From the NCBI GenBank assembly GCA_018389105.1, contig JACATO010000091.1:372001-436000 (forward strand): 64,000 nt of DNA, in the 5' to 3' direction. This document shows, one piece after another, positions 35,430 through 48,894 of this stretch. The notes below the pieces were generated by a model, which did not search any database, had not been told where the DNA came from, and worked only from the letters and a program-made list of their open reading frames with translations. Source of the DNA: Nautilus pompilius (taxonomy: Eukaryota > Mollusca > Cephalopoda > Nautilida > Nautilidae). The translations under genes and the position numbers were made by a program. The number at the start of each line of letters is the position of its first letter. Positions within the stretch are counted from its first letter, which is position 1.

Positions 35430-36130
35430 AACCACCATTAAATGAACAAAATACATTTATTCCATTATTTCTATTTTAAGCAGATTTTAACCAGCAAGAT
35501 GAAATTCTTTGTTGTATGTGATAGAGCCACCTTTTCCAGAGATTCCCTACTTTGTTTGGCATTGAATCAGTGTGATTTCATATCAAGTCTTGTTAGGTTC
35601 CCACATAATGCTTTTATAATTCCATTCTTTTGGCTAGATATGGATGGATTACTCGTTGCTGATGATCCAGATGCTTTCATAGAAGCTGATTCTCTCAATT
35701 TCTTTTGTTGATTGGTCTCTCAAGGGATGTGGCATGTTTCAGTTATTCTGAAGAATATAGGCATTGGAATATAAGCATGATGTTGCCTTTTTACCATGCC
35801 TGATTGCAGCCAATACCATGACACTTCTGTCTCCATACTTGACCACAGGCTGAAGATTTTGGGGTTGGTGTTTTTTGTGAGATATTCTCCAAACCCAGAT
35901 GTGATCTGCAGATGTAAATTGCTAAAACTTGGTCTTACTTTGGCGCCAATATTTGAGAACATTGCCAGTCATGTTCTTTGACGACACATTTCAAAGCATC
36001 TCATCCCTTCTCATCAGAAGGATATTTTACATGCTACATGCCCACCGTAGTAAAGTTTGTGGAAATGATTGGCCATTCTTGGGCAATGTCTGCAAGAGAA
36101 TTTTGACTAAATGTGAAAGAGGCAAGTAAT
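35430..36130 (-). pseudogene. Tc1-like transposase remnant
   Basis: On the minus strand, HKLYYGGHVACKISF near 36060 resembles the Tc1 linker (LGYHGRVAxKKP). VWRISHKKHQPQNLQPVVKY then GDRSVMVLAAI at about 35900-35805 matches the VWRxxxExxxPxxxxPTVKHGGGSVMVWGCI block. Stops and frame changes occur throughout. Sequence below about 35780 is too decayed to align, so the C-terminal boundary near 35430 is approximate. The element lies antisense to the host gene. Confidence 0.7.
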
Positions 36131-37440
36131 GGGCACCATTTTTCTCATGGTATCACAGTTGAAGGCCTTCCAGGATGATAATATTGGTGACAGATTCACA
36201 GGAAAAATGTTGATATCTTTAGCAAGCTATTATCAACTCTGACTATATGCTTTGCATGGCCTATAGCATGACCTTGACTAATAGGGAAATATTGGGGTTT
36301 CTGCTTGTTTTCACCTTGATGATAGCAAAATTGAGTTATTTGTTTTCCTAGATGTCTAATACATAAAAAATCATACTTGAAGTATATTAATTTGATCAGA
36401 TACATTCATTTATGGTGGTCTCCAATATGGCAGGATGCTATATGTATAATGCATACATGAAGACTGTGCAGCAAAACAGATTTTAAGGGTATAGAATATA
36501 GTACAAGATGACTATTGAGATGCGCCTATTCAGAAATGGTAATGAACAAAAAATAAATTCTCAAAATAGTCTTCCCCTAGACATGTTTCTAGATTCCGTG
36601 TGCGCATTGTGTGGTGTGTTTTGAAAAAAAATCTTCAGTAGGGAAAATTCTGGAAATTAATGTCTTCTGTTTCAGTTTTCAGATAATGCTTATTATGTCA
36701 GGTTAGGAGGTGGAGAGATTTTTTATTTCCAAAGTTTTGAATAATAACACCAGTAAATAGACCGACTTCTCTAGAAAGATAAGAATGCAGTGAATGAAGT
36801 AAGGTTAACTCTGTTACTGAATATCAAATTTCAATCAATGGCCAGGTGAGAAGAGTTCATCTTAAAACTTGCTGGACCGAGAAATGAATATGCCAGAGTT
36901 ATTGAGGTGTGGATATTGCATTGTATCATAATATTTCTTGAAATTATAAAACTAAATAAATGAAGTAAAAAAAAAAATCCCAGATCTTCTAGTAGAGACC
37001 TTTATAAGCTTTAATGGCCATGATCCTTATATAAATATAGTTAAATATTTAATTTCACAGGGTTAGAGCTTCATGGTGTTGTTGTCACTTGCATTTTGTT
37101 TTGTTTTTCATCAGAATTAAGTTTTGTGCAAGTAATAATTTGTCAGATTAATCTTCAAGTTCTTTTTAAATGGCTGCAATGAAAGCTGTTGTTGATGGTG
37201 CACATAATATCTCCAAGGTAGACAACTTCTGGTGAGGAAGAGTTGTGTTGTAGTTGTTTGCTAGAAAATATTGCGGATTTTTCCACCATGTGGGTCCTTG
37301 CACTTTTGACTTATGTTTGAAATTAGACTTATTTTACTTCTATAGGTTTCCTAAAATTCATATGCTTTTAATGCATGCATAAATTTATTTATGTATCAGA
37401 TATGAGATGTTTCACTACTAAGTTTAAGATTTTGTGTGTA
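36131..37440. other. Intron stretch, nothing recognised
   Basis: AT-rich sequence with short frames only. Confidence 0.5.
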
Positions 37441-38147
37441 TGTGAGGTCTGATCAAAATGTTTCGGGACTAAGTTTATTCAGACAAAACTAAAGCGCAAA
37501 ACAGCTAACCTAATTTATCTCCTTCAGAGTAGTCTCCTCCTGATTGAACACAGGGATTCCAGGACTCCTGCCACTTATTGAAGCGTCTCTTGTACTCTTC
37601 TTTCATGATGGCTTTTAGTTCCCACATCGCATTTTGGATGGTGGCTGGCGCATCTTGAAATCTCTCCTGCTCAAATGTGAAGACAGTGTTGATTGTGTTG
37701 TTTTTTTGACGTTGAGTGTGTTTTGCACTGAGTTTGTTCCACAAGGTCAGACAGTGAATCGTTGGCTTTATTTGGCCGTCCTGAAAACGTCTAAGATTTT
37801 CAGTTCGACGGAAACAGCCCGGGAAATGGCAGTCAGGTGTGTGGATGTTGCATCATGACAATGCACCATTACATTCAGCACACTCCACACGAGAATTTCT
37901 GGCCACACACAACAATTTACTGGTTCCTCACCCACCACATTCATCAAATTTAGCACCAAACAACATTTTTCTATTTCCCAGCTAAAACACACCCTAAAAG
38001 GAAAGAGATTTCAGGATGTGCAACAAGTGGCAGGAACGCTGGAATCAGGAGGAGACTACTCTGATGGATATAAATGTGGTTAGCTGTTTTGCGCTTTAGT
38101 TTTGTCTGAAAAATGTAGTTCTGGAACTTTTTGATCAGACTCTGTAT
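37441..38147. mobile_element. Fold-back mariner: two 3' ends head to head
   Basis: The outer ends are inverted copies. The left end reads GGTCTGATCAAAATGTTTCG and the right end, reversed, reads AGTCTGATCAAAAAGTTCCA. Both continue into CAGACAAAACTAAAGCGC and then AACAGCTAACC, with similarity for about 140 bp. Both ends carry the transposase C terminus. The minus strand at 37500-37670 reads RFNKWQESWNPCVQSGGDYS. The + strand at about 37690-38080 reads EFVPQGQTVNRWLYLAVL, HHDNAPLHSAHSTREFLA, VPHPPHSSNLAP and then FNKWQERWN-like sequence with an internal deletion. Thus it is not a normal element with 5' and 3' ends but two truncated copies joined 5' to 5'. TA flanks both ends. Confidence 0.8.
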
Positions 38148-38344
38148 GTATGCTAGTACACGTGTTTCTTTGGTGAAGAGTTATCTTGGTTTTGATTGTT
38201 TCATTCCCAATTGTATTGTACAGCAGTGTGAACAATAGAGATGCTGGTTCTACATTTGAGACTGTCAAGGTGCTGTAATGTCATGGTTATCTGCTAGAGG
38301 ATGTTAAGAGTAGCACTTCAAACTTTGGCAGGGAAATTCATGGC

Positions 38345-38531
38345 TAGAACCTTTCATTTTTAAATGTGGGAGAAAACTGCAGAGCTCGGAGTAAACTCAT
38401 GTGATCAGCTGGTGAAGGAGAGAGAGAAGATGGATGTCATGCCAGTGAGGTATGGAAAAAAACTAGCTGTTGGGAATTGAACTCAGCCCCTCAACCATGG
38501 CACTTGCTCGCAGGTCCGTCTGCTGGTCGCC
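38345..38531 (-). repeat. tRNA-derived SINE copy, reverse orientation
   Basis: On the minus strand the head GCGACCAGCAGACGGACC is followed by GGGGCTGAGTTCAATTCCC, a good B-box equivalent (consensus GGTTCGANTCC). The body then includes CTTCACCAGCTGATCACATG and the core GTTTTCTCCCACATTTAAAA. This core is the same as in the other SINE copies in the window. Confidence 0.65.
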
Positions 38532-39534
38532 TTTATTCTCAACGACAGCTGCAGATTTTACTGTGAAAGAAAAGTTATGGTTTATTTTAGAGCAGTTGAA
38601 TAATAGAATTTATAGAGCTGCTTTTTTTTTTTTTGTTTGAGTAATCAATGTAAATTCCTATTGCCTTAATCTTCATCTAATATTTAGAAATACTTCATTG
38701 TAAATAGAAAGGATTTGCATCAAAATTAATATTACAAAAGAAAACCCCTTTGTGAATATTTGATTTAATCTTGTATGATTACCCAAGTTAGTTTCCAGTT
38801 TCATTACTCGCCATTCGGTATTCTTTTGTTGATTATTTTATTACTTTCTCCCTTTCGGTCTTCGTTTGTTGTTGTTTGTTTTTTTTCTTTCTCTCTTTAT
38901 GTTTCTGAGAGTGGTTTTGATGGCACGCCTATTTTAAAATCATGATGATGTGATCTTTCTTGATAACTCTCTATTCTGTATAAGGAAATTGCTGAATTTT
39001 AGAATATGTTCTTATTCTGTTCCTGCATCTGCAGGAGTTTGGGACCATAAATCTCATGTTTGCTCCTAGATGACATGGTTTAGCTATTACTGAAGCTGGT
39101 TTTATTTAGTGTTGCCATTATTATAGTATTCAAGCTGATTAGATTAGATTACTGTTCTATTATATTGATGATAGATGAAATGCTCTAATTGTATTTTAAA
39201 ATGTATGAACTGTAAGCTAAAGACAATTATTTCTTTCTTTATATATATATAATTTGCTTATTTTTGAAGAAAAAAAAAAGATTAGGAGAACATTTCTAGA
39301 AAGATATATTTATCAGATAATTATCCAGCATTTCTGATATCAACTTTCTCTGTTGATTTATCTTTGAGTCTGGGAAGAAACTAATATGCATCATGATGTG
39401 AAAAATCATGTAACTTATCAACAGATTTATAACTGTGCGCGTGTCATTAGGCTGTGGTTTCTGGTAAATGTAAAACTGCTTATTTAATAATCTGAAATGT
39501 TTTTTTGGGGAAAACTTAAGTCAAGATCTTGAGT

Positions 39535-39720
39535 GGGCGTCACGGTAGTCCAATGGTTAGTTGCCAAGATCAAGGACCCAAGTTTGCATTCCATGGGGAA
39601 TGCCTCAGTTTATTTAACATCACTAGCACTGTTTCTTCTTACTCTCTCTATTTCCAAGCCAGCCATGTTGGTTTCCTTCCACATCTAAAAATGGAAATTT
39701 TTACCTAAAGTTCTACCTAC
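39535..39720 (+). repeat. tRNA-derived SINE copy
   Basis: GGGCGTCACGGTAGTCCAATGG gives a Pol III A-box-like head, and CCAAGTTTGCATTCCATGG holds a B-box-like AGTTTGCATTCC. The body contains CCAAGCCAGCCATGTTGG and the family core TTTCCTTCCACATCTAAAAA at 39672-39691. Confidence 0.7.
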
Positions 39721-40239
39721 TAGATTTAGAGTAGTCTTTTATTATTTATAGATTGTATTCATATATGAAAGATGCAGTGTAATTATCAAAAGCTGTTTCT
39801 TTTCAGTTTTAGATATTTCATTCAGTAAGATGCGGGTATTGACAATGAAAACATGCTATTGTTGCCTTCACTGCTTTCTTTTTTTATAAAATGAAATCAG
39901 TAAAAATATTGATATTTTCAGATAATGATTAGATCTATACTAGCATTTCATATGCTTTTGATACTAATCTTCTAAGCTCTTTAATATTCACTAGGTCACA
40001 GATTTAAGGATAAAGGGTTAACTGAATACATTGTTTCAAAAAGTGTTAAAGAGGAGTGAATTTCAGAAACCTGATTTAGATGAAGTGAAAGTTGTAATTT
40101 GTTTCTATGAATTGCAAGCTAATGATGCGAGTACTTTCGTAATGAACAGCTTTTCTTTTCTCTCTCTCTCTTTTTTTTTTGTTACCCTTGGATTGATTTT
40201 TTTTTTCACTTTGAGTTCTTAAATATTTTAGCTTTAAGA

Positions 40240-40345
40240 TGTAATGCTCGCCGGCACGTATTGAATTTAAACCCTTTCTTCCACTGCTTCATCGGGCGTT
40301 CGTTCGCCTGGGTTGCTTCGGATCACATTTGCCTGTCATCTTCTC
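40240..40345. other. CpG-richer patch within intron
   Basis: CTCGCCGGCACG and CATCGGGCGTTCGTTCGCC stand out against the AT-rich surroundings. No long frame, RNA or repeat signature is visible. It may be a conserved noncoding element or an insertion remnant. Confidence 0.3.
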
Positions 40346-43300
40346 AACATTGACACCTGTTTATTGAAACACAAAGGAACTTTTAGATTTTTTTTTTCCC
40401 TCCATTTGAAGCTCAATTTGAGCAGGTGGAAATTTTGATTGATCTTTTGAAAATCTCAAGGAATTTGCAGGCCACTTTTTTCTATGCATCATGTATGGTA
40501 ATTAGTTCTTCCCTATTTAACACCTGGACAAGGCCTTTTTTTTATAATTTTAAATTTAAAGCAAAAAAAAAAAACTTTTTGGGGGGGGGAAATTGAATTA
40601 AACAAATGAGAAAAAAGTAAATACCGGTTTAAACAATTTTTTACTTAAAAGAGAATTGTTTAAAAGGACTTTTATATATAAGATAGGAAATTGGCCTACA
40701 AGAAATAACAGAAATGGTTATTTTTGTACCTGTCATTTCTCTGGAACAGCAGGGATTAGGATGCTTATTTGTTAAATTGCACGATTAATATAATTTTTTT
40801 GTTGTTGATGCTTTGAATTTATTATTATGTTTTTTCAAGTTTAATAGTACCAAACAGAATATAAAATAGATTGGAAAGGGCACTCTTTATCACTTACACC
40901 ATTTGTACAATATCACGTGTGAATTCTTTCTTTATTTTATATAACTATTTTTTTTTGTTTGTTATGTTTTTCAAATGTAAATAATGGTTTCCAGTGATTT
41001 AGTCCATACACATCTATGGAACTGAGCATTGAGACGACCAGACAAAACCATTGATCCATCCAGTAAGTGCATGCCAGATTTTGATTAATCCAATAGAGAT
41101 AAAACTAGTCTCTGTTTTAGGTGATTGATCAGCGGACCCAAGTAGGCAAAATTTCTGAATGGGTGGTATTTAAGCCTAAATATCAACGTTTATCCAAGAC
41201 ACTGCTTCATTACGCCCAAGGGATATAGGTGTATAGTTTGTCACTTAAAGTGTGGGCCACAACCCAAAAGACATTTCTGAACTACCATAGTATGAGAGAG
41301 AAAAAAATTTTGAAGTGTACTCTCTACTGCTGGCTCTGTAAGTGCTATCAGCACTAATGCTGTTATTCAACACATGCTAGTAATGACTCTACTGCAGGAA
41401 TCAACAAAACAAATGAGTGATCCTTGTTACGTACCTGATTAGGGCACATCAGCTGTTGAAGGTCAGGTTAGCGGGTAGAACTTTCACAAAGTGTGGTGGT
41501 GCTGCGAGTGAGCATCTGTTTGTACCGGCTGAAAACAAATCTAAGCATTCATTTTTCATGGTACTATAATCCATGTTGGTACAAGTTGATTTACAAAGCA
41601 CTTTCATAAAATGGTTCATCCCATGGCGCACAGCTGACACAGACACTATTGATCTTTTAAACGGCAGTGCTACAGCAAACGGCGATGGATTAGATTTGGA
41701 CGATCCACACCGACGATGAATACTTTAATATGACTGGTTTTACTAAGTCCCAGTTTGGTGATTTGACTTTTGGGATTTTATTCATAAGAAAGATACATTT
41801 CAGATCCATGCAAAATGTTTGGGAATTTTGTTCATTAAAACTTTGCTTTGGACCGGTAAAATACTGTGGGAGGTATTCTGAGTTCGAAAGACATTTTCTT
41901 TTAGGAGAGTAATTTTCTTAACATTACTCTTCTTTTAAAGATTTTGTTCTTTTTTATTTTGAATTTGGATACATTAGCCACAATCAGTTGATATCTTATC
42001 ATACCTGACCCCTTGTAATATAACTTCTGGCAGATGGAAGTGATGATGTAGCAATTTTAGTTTTGTACCAGTGGATCAGGAAATAATTGTTAACTACGGT
42101 TTCTGTACTACCACACTTTTTACCACCACCATTCAAGGAAAAAACGAATGTTATAAAATTTCACAAAAAAATTGCAAAACATTTTCAAAACCGTGAACTA
42201 TTGTGAACAAAATGTACAAATCCTGTTAATATTAGGCCTTAGAAAAACTTCAAAAAGATTTTTGCTTTGCTTCTTTAAGCCCATATTTCTCCAGTCTTCC
42301 ACGACAATGATATTGTTTGTGAAGTGGTTCCTATCAGGTGATGCTGCCAGAAAGTATCAGAGTGCTTAATTGTTACTCTTTCTTTTTTTTTATGATGGGC
42401 ATGGATGGGAAAGTATAGTTGCCTTCCTTATCTGACTGTTGCTGCTGCTCTGGTTTGTATGTTTTTATCAACATGCTAGCATCACCTGGCCCTTTTTTCA
42501 ACTTTCTAGCAATGCCTAGAAAAGTTGATGCAATTCTTTATTCATATGACAGGGAGGGAGTTTTCTCTATCTGGGCTGACATCTGTGTTGTCAGTCTTAA
42601 AGCCAACATCAGAAACACTTGATGGTCTCCGTGGTTACTGCATTATTTGCTGTGCACATCTAACAATGATCTGAAATTACTCAATTTAACTCTAATTGAT
42701 ATGAATCAAATATTTATGTTGTACCAGCTCTTGTATTGCTTGAATGACCAATGAAGGCGTGTATTGTTTGACTTGTGCATAATTAATGAATTTCTGTGAA
42801 GGCCTTTTTTAAAACAAAAAGAAAGAATCACAACATCAATTGTGGTCATGCTAGCAAGAAGGGCAACAATGTTTCATGTTATCTGAAGTAATATTACCTA
42901 GAAATAGTAGAGGAATGCCAAATGTTTTTTTAACTAAAATGTGGGGCCTGAATACAGATGGATTTAGCCTGGAATTTTGATCAGATTTGCATCACGTGTG
43001 TTTTTATGTTAAATTAATTTGTCTGTATATCCAAGTGTGTTTACTATGCATTTGGTGAATGTATTTAATGGCTTCAGGTAAAGTTTGCTCATGATGCTAG
43101 TATTAATCATATTTATCTAATCTTGCTTAGACCATTCCTTTATTGATTTAGCAATAACACATCCCATTTTCCAAAATGAAAGAAGCTATTTGTTCATGGG
43201 TATAAGAAAATAATGTAGCTAAAGGATTTGTGAAACATTAGATTTTCTTCATGAAGTTATTGTACAATCTCAGATGCCATGTTTTCTGCCAAAGTGATGC

Positions 43301-46300
43301 AAACAGCATACATGGAAGACAGTAATTTGTCAAGTCCAATTATTAAAGTGCAGTGAGTGGAGGAAGCTGTCAGTATCTCTATCAGATGGTTAAATCTGGA
43401 TATGATAATTCCATATTTGCAGATCCCTGTCATAGGTGTCGACTATGTGGGAATTATTTGTGCTTTTGCCCAGTATTTTTCAGAACATGATTCTGTAGTT
43501 GCATAACATATAGTTGCTCTAAAGAACCTAAAAACCACTGAGTCCACAGAGCTCACAGTCGAAACAGTCATTGGAAGGTGATCTCTGCAGAAGATTCTGC
43601 CTTTGACTGTCTGATGAAACTTATAGGTTGCTTACTATTGGCGTATTCTGACTAAAACAGGCAAAGTCCTACTTCTGTGAACGTTTCAATGAAGCTGGAT
43701 TATGAAGTGTGGGTTAGTCATGGAAGAGGTGGACTTTTCTGAACCAAAATTAAATCCTCCAGTATTTGACTAATACTGTCATTGCCATTCCAGGGTGAGC
43801 TGTCCTTTGCTTTCTTAGATACAATTACTATGAAATAAAAGAAAAAAACCTATAGAAGCACTTTCTAGACAAAAAGGCATGGATGATGCAGCTGATGCTG
43901 TTGGTGATGCTTTAATTGAATTAGATGGAGACTACAGATAATGTTGGTACTTACGGTATTAGTGGACTATATTCATGTCTCATTTTCAGTATGATTTTTT
44001 TGCTGAAAAATTAAAATTTTAAGGCAGAAATGTAAGTTGTTGTTTTTTTGTTTTTTTAGCATGTAATTAGTAAATAAATGAGGATCAATACAACAATTCC
44101 CTATTTCTGCTTTTTGTTTCCAAATATAAAAGTGTAATTATCTGAACGAAGTAAGGAAAAGTGATGAGTATGCACATTGGCTAGAGATGCAGCAAGCAGT
44201 TGTAGATGTAGTTCAGAAGCAAGGACAGCAAAAGAACACAATTGCGGAGCATTTATATATATCACTTCCAGCTAAAAATTCGTTGGCTTGGCGAATCCAA
44301 TCTTATACTGAGTTTAAAGGATGCTGAAGAGGTAAGTGATGCTACAGCAGAATAGCTTAATGAAATAGTTACTGAGTAAACGTAAGGGGGTTTAGCAGCA
44401 AGGGGGTAGATGCACCCTTTATAAATTTTAATGATATAGAAAAACTATATTTTATATACATTTTATATATGATTAATAAAATTATAAAGATGCATATAAG
44501 ATACTACACTTTAAAGCTCTGGGTATTGTGTATTTAATGGAATTTTGTGCATTATGAAAACTTCTTTAATTCTAAATCCAAGACTATTTCTGTATTTGAA
44601 AGTAAGAGGGGTGGGAAAAGGTGTTGTTAAGTTATTTAAAAATGAATATAAGTTTCTATGCAAAATTAATGTACTGCACACATTACATTGTTATCAGTGC
44701 TATGACAGTGTTTGGTATGCGAGCTGCTTGACAGTGACATACAATGCAACTTTAGCACTACCAGCATTGTCTGAATTATCAAAAGCTCTGAAAGCTGGTG
44801 GTTGTAACTAGTCTGCAGGTTACCGCTAACATTCTGGCTTTGGTAAATGAATGTGCAAAATTTCTCTTTACTTTTGTGTGTATGTGCATGTTGATTGTCT
44901 CCATATTTATAGACAAACTGAGTGGTAGATCAACAAGTTACAGGTATTCAGAGTTGAGCGCGAGTGTGTTGACTGGACATAAATGCTTTGAATATTATTT
45001 CTATGGATTTTTAAAAAAAATTTTTTTTAGAAAGAAAAGACTTTGAGGTGAGCGTGTGGAAAGTAATAACCTGTGGGTGGGTGGGTGTTGGAGAGAATCT
45101 GATATTTATGCGCGCACCATTAGGTTGTCACTCGGGACAATATTAATTGATGAGTTTTTGCAACAAACAAAATTACTAATCCTTAATATCTAGCAGTGTT
45201 TTGGCTGGCAAATTTCAAAGTGCTTTAAGAAAAATCTGTCAACATTATCCAGATTAATAGATGGAAGTGAAATACTGTTTAAAATTATCTTATTTTGAGT
45301 ACAACTTAAAATTGAGTGTTTTTTTGAAAAAAAAATGAGAGGATTACCAGAATAGTGATATGATTTTATTATAATATAAAATCAATTATTATACTTGTGT
45401 TTTGTTTTATCAAAGAAATAAGTCTGTTATGCATTATCGTCAAGTGGGAAAAAACAAGAAACTAAATAAAGAATTTTACAAAGACTAAAAACCAAGAATT
45501 AAAATAGAAATATTGCTTATATTTTCGTTTTAGTCTTATTTTACTATGTTCCTTAATGCACGATGTGGAGCTTGTATGTTATTAGTAAATGTTTTATAAT
45601 AGTCAAACTTATGGTAGACCAAATGTACCCTTACAATTGTTTCCTTGTACAAAGACTAGTTCATGAGTTAGGGAGATTTGAAGGTTGTAGGCCTGCTGAC
45701 TGGTGCCTGGATCAATGAAGGTTGGAACTGTGTAGTAGGGTTAGGGTTAGCATAGGAAACCATTGTGAAGAACAGCCTATTGCAAAGCTTTGTTTTGCTG
45801 ATTTAAAAGAAAAAGACAATGGTGATTATTAAGAATGGATAATACAATAGGTTACAAGATTAAGTGATTAATAACGAAAGTGAATAGTTTGTGAGCAGAA
45901 TAACATGCAGCATAGATCGAAACAACATCACATGACTAAACACTAAATTGTTGTTAACATACTTATAAAAATGTCTCCGAAAATGTTCCAAGGTAGGTAA
46001 ATTTAAAAAAAAAAAAGATATGGATTGGATATTATTACACATTATTGAATATGCTCAATTATTCTCTGTTTATAAGGAATGGGTGGCCTAGTTCATGGAT
46101 GACAATAGTTAGTAATAGGAATGATGCTGTAAGTTCGATCTGATGTAAATCATTTGGTTCATTGGTTAAAGAAATTGCAAAAGTAAATTCAAATGCAAAG
46201 TTTTAAGCCTTACATAGATTGAAATAAAGTGCTCTCGCAAAGTGGTTTGAGCCATAACAGTGGTAGATGAATAGACGGTAATAGATGTTACCCTATGAAG

Positions 46301-48894
46301 TTATAACAGTTGCAGAAATCTTTTTCTCAATGCTAAGTCATGATATAAATCATAAATTTTCACTAGTTCTTCTATGTGGATTTTAAGCTAGATTCTTTGA
46401 AATAAGTGCTGGGTCTAAAGCTTTAGCTACTACTGCGAAATGAAAGAATGACCTTTCATATAAAGGAACCTGGATGAGCCAGAAGCAAGAAGAGTCTGTG
46501 TCTAGTCCATGATACTTTGGGATTCCAAGTGGAAAGTCTCCAGATGGACTGAACACACAAGTAGATTTTATTGAATGTTTATCAGTAGACATTAATCTGT
46601 TCAGCTCCTGTCAGCAGACTGGCTCTGACCTTTCCTGAGTGGAGTTGCTTGCTTCAGGTTATATAGCTGGAGTTTATATTAAATATGGTTATGGCAGTAC
46701 CTTTCTTGTTAAAATTTGAATGACTACACCAGGCAGACTGTTCCAAATATGCATATACCACTCAAGAATGGCTGTTTCACCATGACCTTCCTCGTATAAG
46801 CTATAGTCTGAGGTCTGGAGAGAGGAAGATTAGATTTCTAAAACAAGACTAACAATCTTTAGCTTGAGACTTGTAAGTTAACTTTTGCTGATCACTCAGA
46901 ATAATTAAGATTTTTTATTATTCTGGTGAAATGTCTTAGGCATGTTAACTTTCTAGAAGGATCCTATCAAGCAGAAATAAATGTCATGCAACTTGTACCA
47001 TATAACTAATTATTATTCCTATAAATTTTTAAAAATAAAATAAAGGTAGAACATATTGCTAATTTACTTATTAAAATTTTTTTTAAAGCTATGGTCAGAT
47101 TATTTTGTTTTTTGGCAAACTGACTGACTGACTGAACCAATGTAGGTATTATCATCCACTTTATTACTCCCACAATCAACCTTCATGTCCCATGTGCAAT
47201 GGCTGATTTCTATTTTATATTCTGAACTGAAGACTTTCCAGCTGGCCCTCATACAGGTTTCCCCATTTATGAAAATTGGCACTTTGTTGACGTCCCTGGG
47301 CCAGCGCTTCCTAATTTAATCAAGACAGCAAAATATTTCTAACCTCACCTGATGAGGGGCCTTATTTTAAGCTTTGATGGATTAAATCCAACAACGAGAT
47401 AGCATTACATCTGGGTAATCAGCAGAGTCATTGAAGGAGATCTGGACTTTGGTGCTTGCTATCTTCCATGAAAGATAATTGTGTTCCACAAACTTTTAGA
47501 ATTTGAGTCAATTTGGAGATGCACTGTATCTAGGCGCACAGATAGCCAAGTTAACTGAAAGCCAAGGCCAGTGGGATACAATGCATCATAAACCTTTACC
47601 TAGATCTTCAACATAAATACTAATTTACAGGTCTGGTTTTCACTTGGGTCCCCCCACCTTATCTCGCTTGGTCAGTCATACGTTACATGCATAACAGTTG
47701 ACACACAAAATAACCTGTACATCTTTGGTGTTTCATAAATTTTTTAACGTATACTTTTCTTAGCCATCTTCATTGGGGGGGGGTTGTTGTTAGGGTTTTC
47801 TAAACCTACTTATTATATTTCTTTCTCTTTTTTGGAGGATAATTATTTCTGTAAGAACGTCATTGCAAATGTAAAAGGCTGTTGGAAGAGACAATAGCAA
47901 CAAAAACCAGTGCATGATTAAGCTGTCTGTAACCAGTCTTATAATTTCTCCCCAGCTAATCCTCCATTCAGCAAGTGCTTTACATGGCATTATAGGTCCT
48001 GATGCCACTAAGTTTTCTACCCTCACTTCAAAAGAGCTCCAGAGTAGGAGATTGCAGTCTCTAAAGTATCAGTATGAGAGAGAATTTAATTGCTCTATTT
48101 ATTTAATAATCAGTGATAAGTAATTTTAGAATTGAAATCAAATAATAAAGTAGTGGTAAACTATGAGGGTAGACCATTGTTCCTATCAGAAGATCATGGC
48201 TTAGGGATAGGAAAAGGAATGTGGCATGCATGTGTCTACACCTCAAGCTGTGAATATGTATCTGTGTGTGTATCTTTGTTTTTGCTGCTGTGTGTACAAC
48301 ATGCATGTGCCTCTGTGTATGTTTATACGCATTACACCTAATCTGTGAAATTGCCTCTATTTCATGAATTGAGCCAGCCACAGAGCTTGTGAAAGGGTAA
48401 TTAACTTGCCTCATTCATGAAATGGGCAAAGTGCCATCCAGGCAACTTTTACTGATATTCATGTATTACTTTAGGTGCTATGCACATACATTGTACTAAT
48501 ATTTATTTCATGAATAGGGCAGGTCATCTTCACATTTCCTGAAATATAGAACTTATAAATAGTATCCTGTAATTATTGCTTAATGCTATCCTTATCTTTA
48601 AATTTAACACGCACATTTTAAAATATAAAATGAAATAGAAGAGAGATGAACCATAACCACAGCTATGTTTTGAAATTCTCTTAAACATTAACAATAGTTA
48701 TCAATTACTTCAGAAGTTAAAACGCATGACCTGTCATGTAGTTTCCCAGTTAATTGCTATATACATTTACAAATGGCATGCACTGTTTAGTAAGAAAAGT
48801 ACTCCAATGGAACTTCTTCTGAAATGCGGTAAGCTGCTGTGGTGGACGGCAGACCACTGAACTATATGAATTCCAACTAATCCTAAGCCACTTT
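40346..48894. other. Long intron stretch, no supported gene
   Basis: AT-rich sequence with homopolymers, a short telomere-like motif at 45737-45752 and scattered short frames. Frames at 41449-41646, 43420-43640 and 46383-46592 were read in detail and not assigned. Confidence 0.5.
45737..45752. repeat. Short interstitial telomere-like motif
   Basis: TAGGGTTAGGGTTAG contains two and a half copies of the animal telomere unit TTAGGG. Such a short match may be chance. Confidence 0.4.

Noticed and set aside
37768-37992. Minus-strand ORF of 74 codons
   Set aside because: It is the antisense shadow of the + strand mariner transposase fragment.
38474-38531. Functional tRNA gene on the minus strand
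   Set aside because: The cloverleaf cannot be completed; box-like sequences continue into a shared SINE body.
46383-46592. Minus-strand ORF with a segment resembling a LINE reverse-transcriptase C terminus (YERSFFHFA)
   Set aside because: The match is limited to a few residues, with no RT core motifs nearby.
47100-47282. Minus-strand frame with protein-like composition
   Set aside because: No family was recognised, and neighbouring frames are closed; left unassigned.
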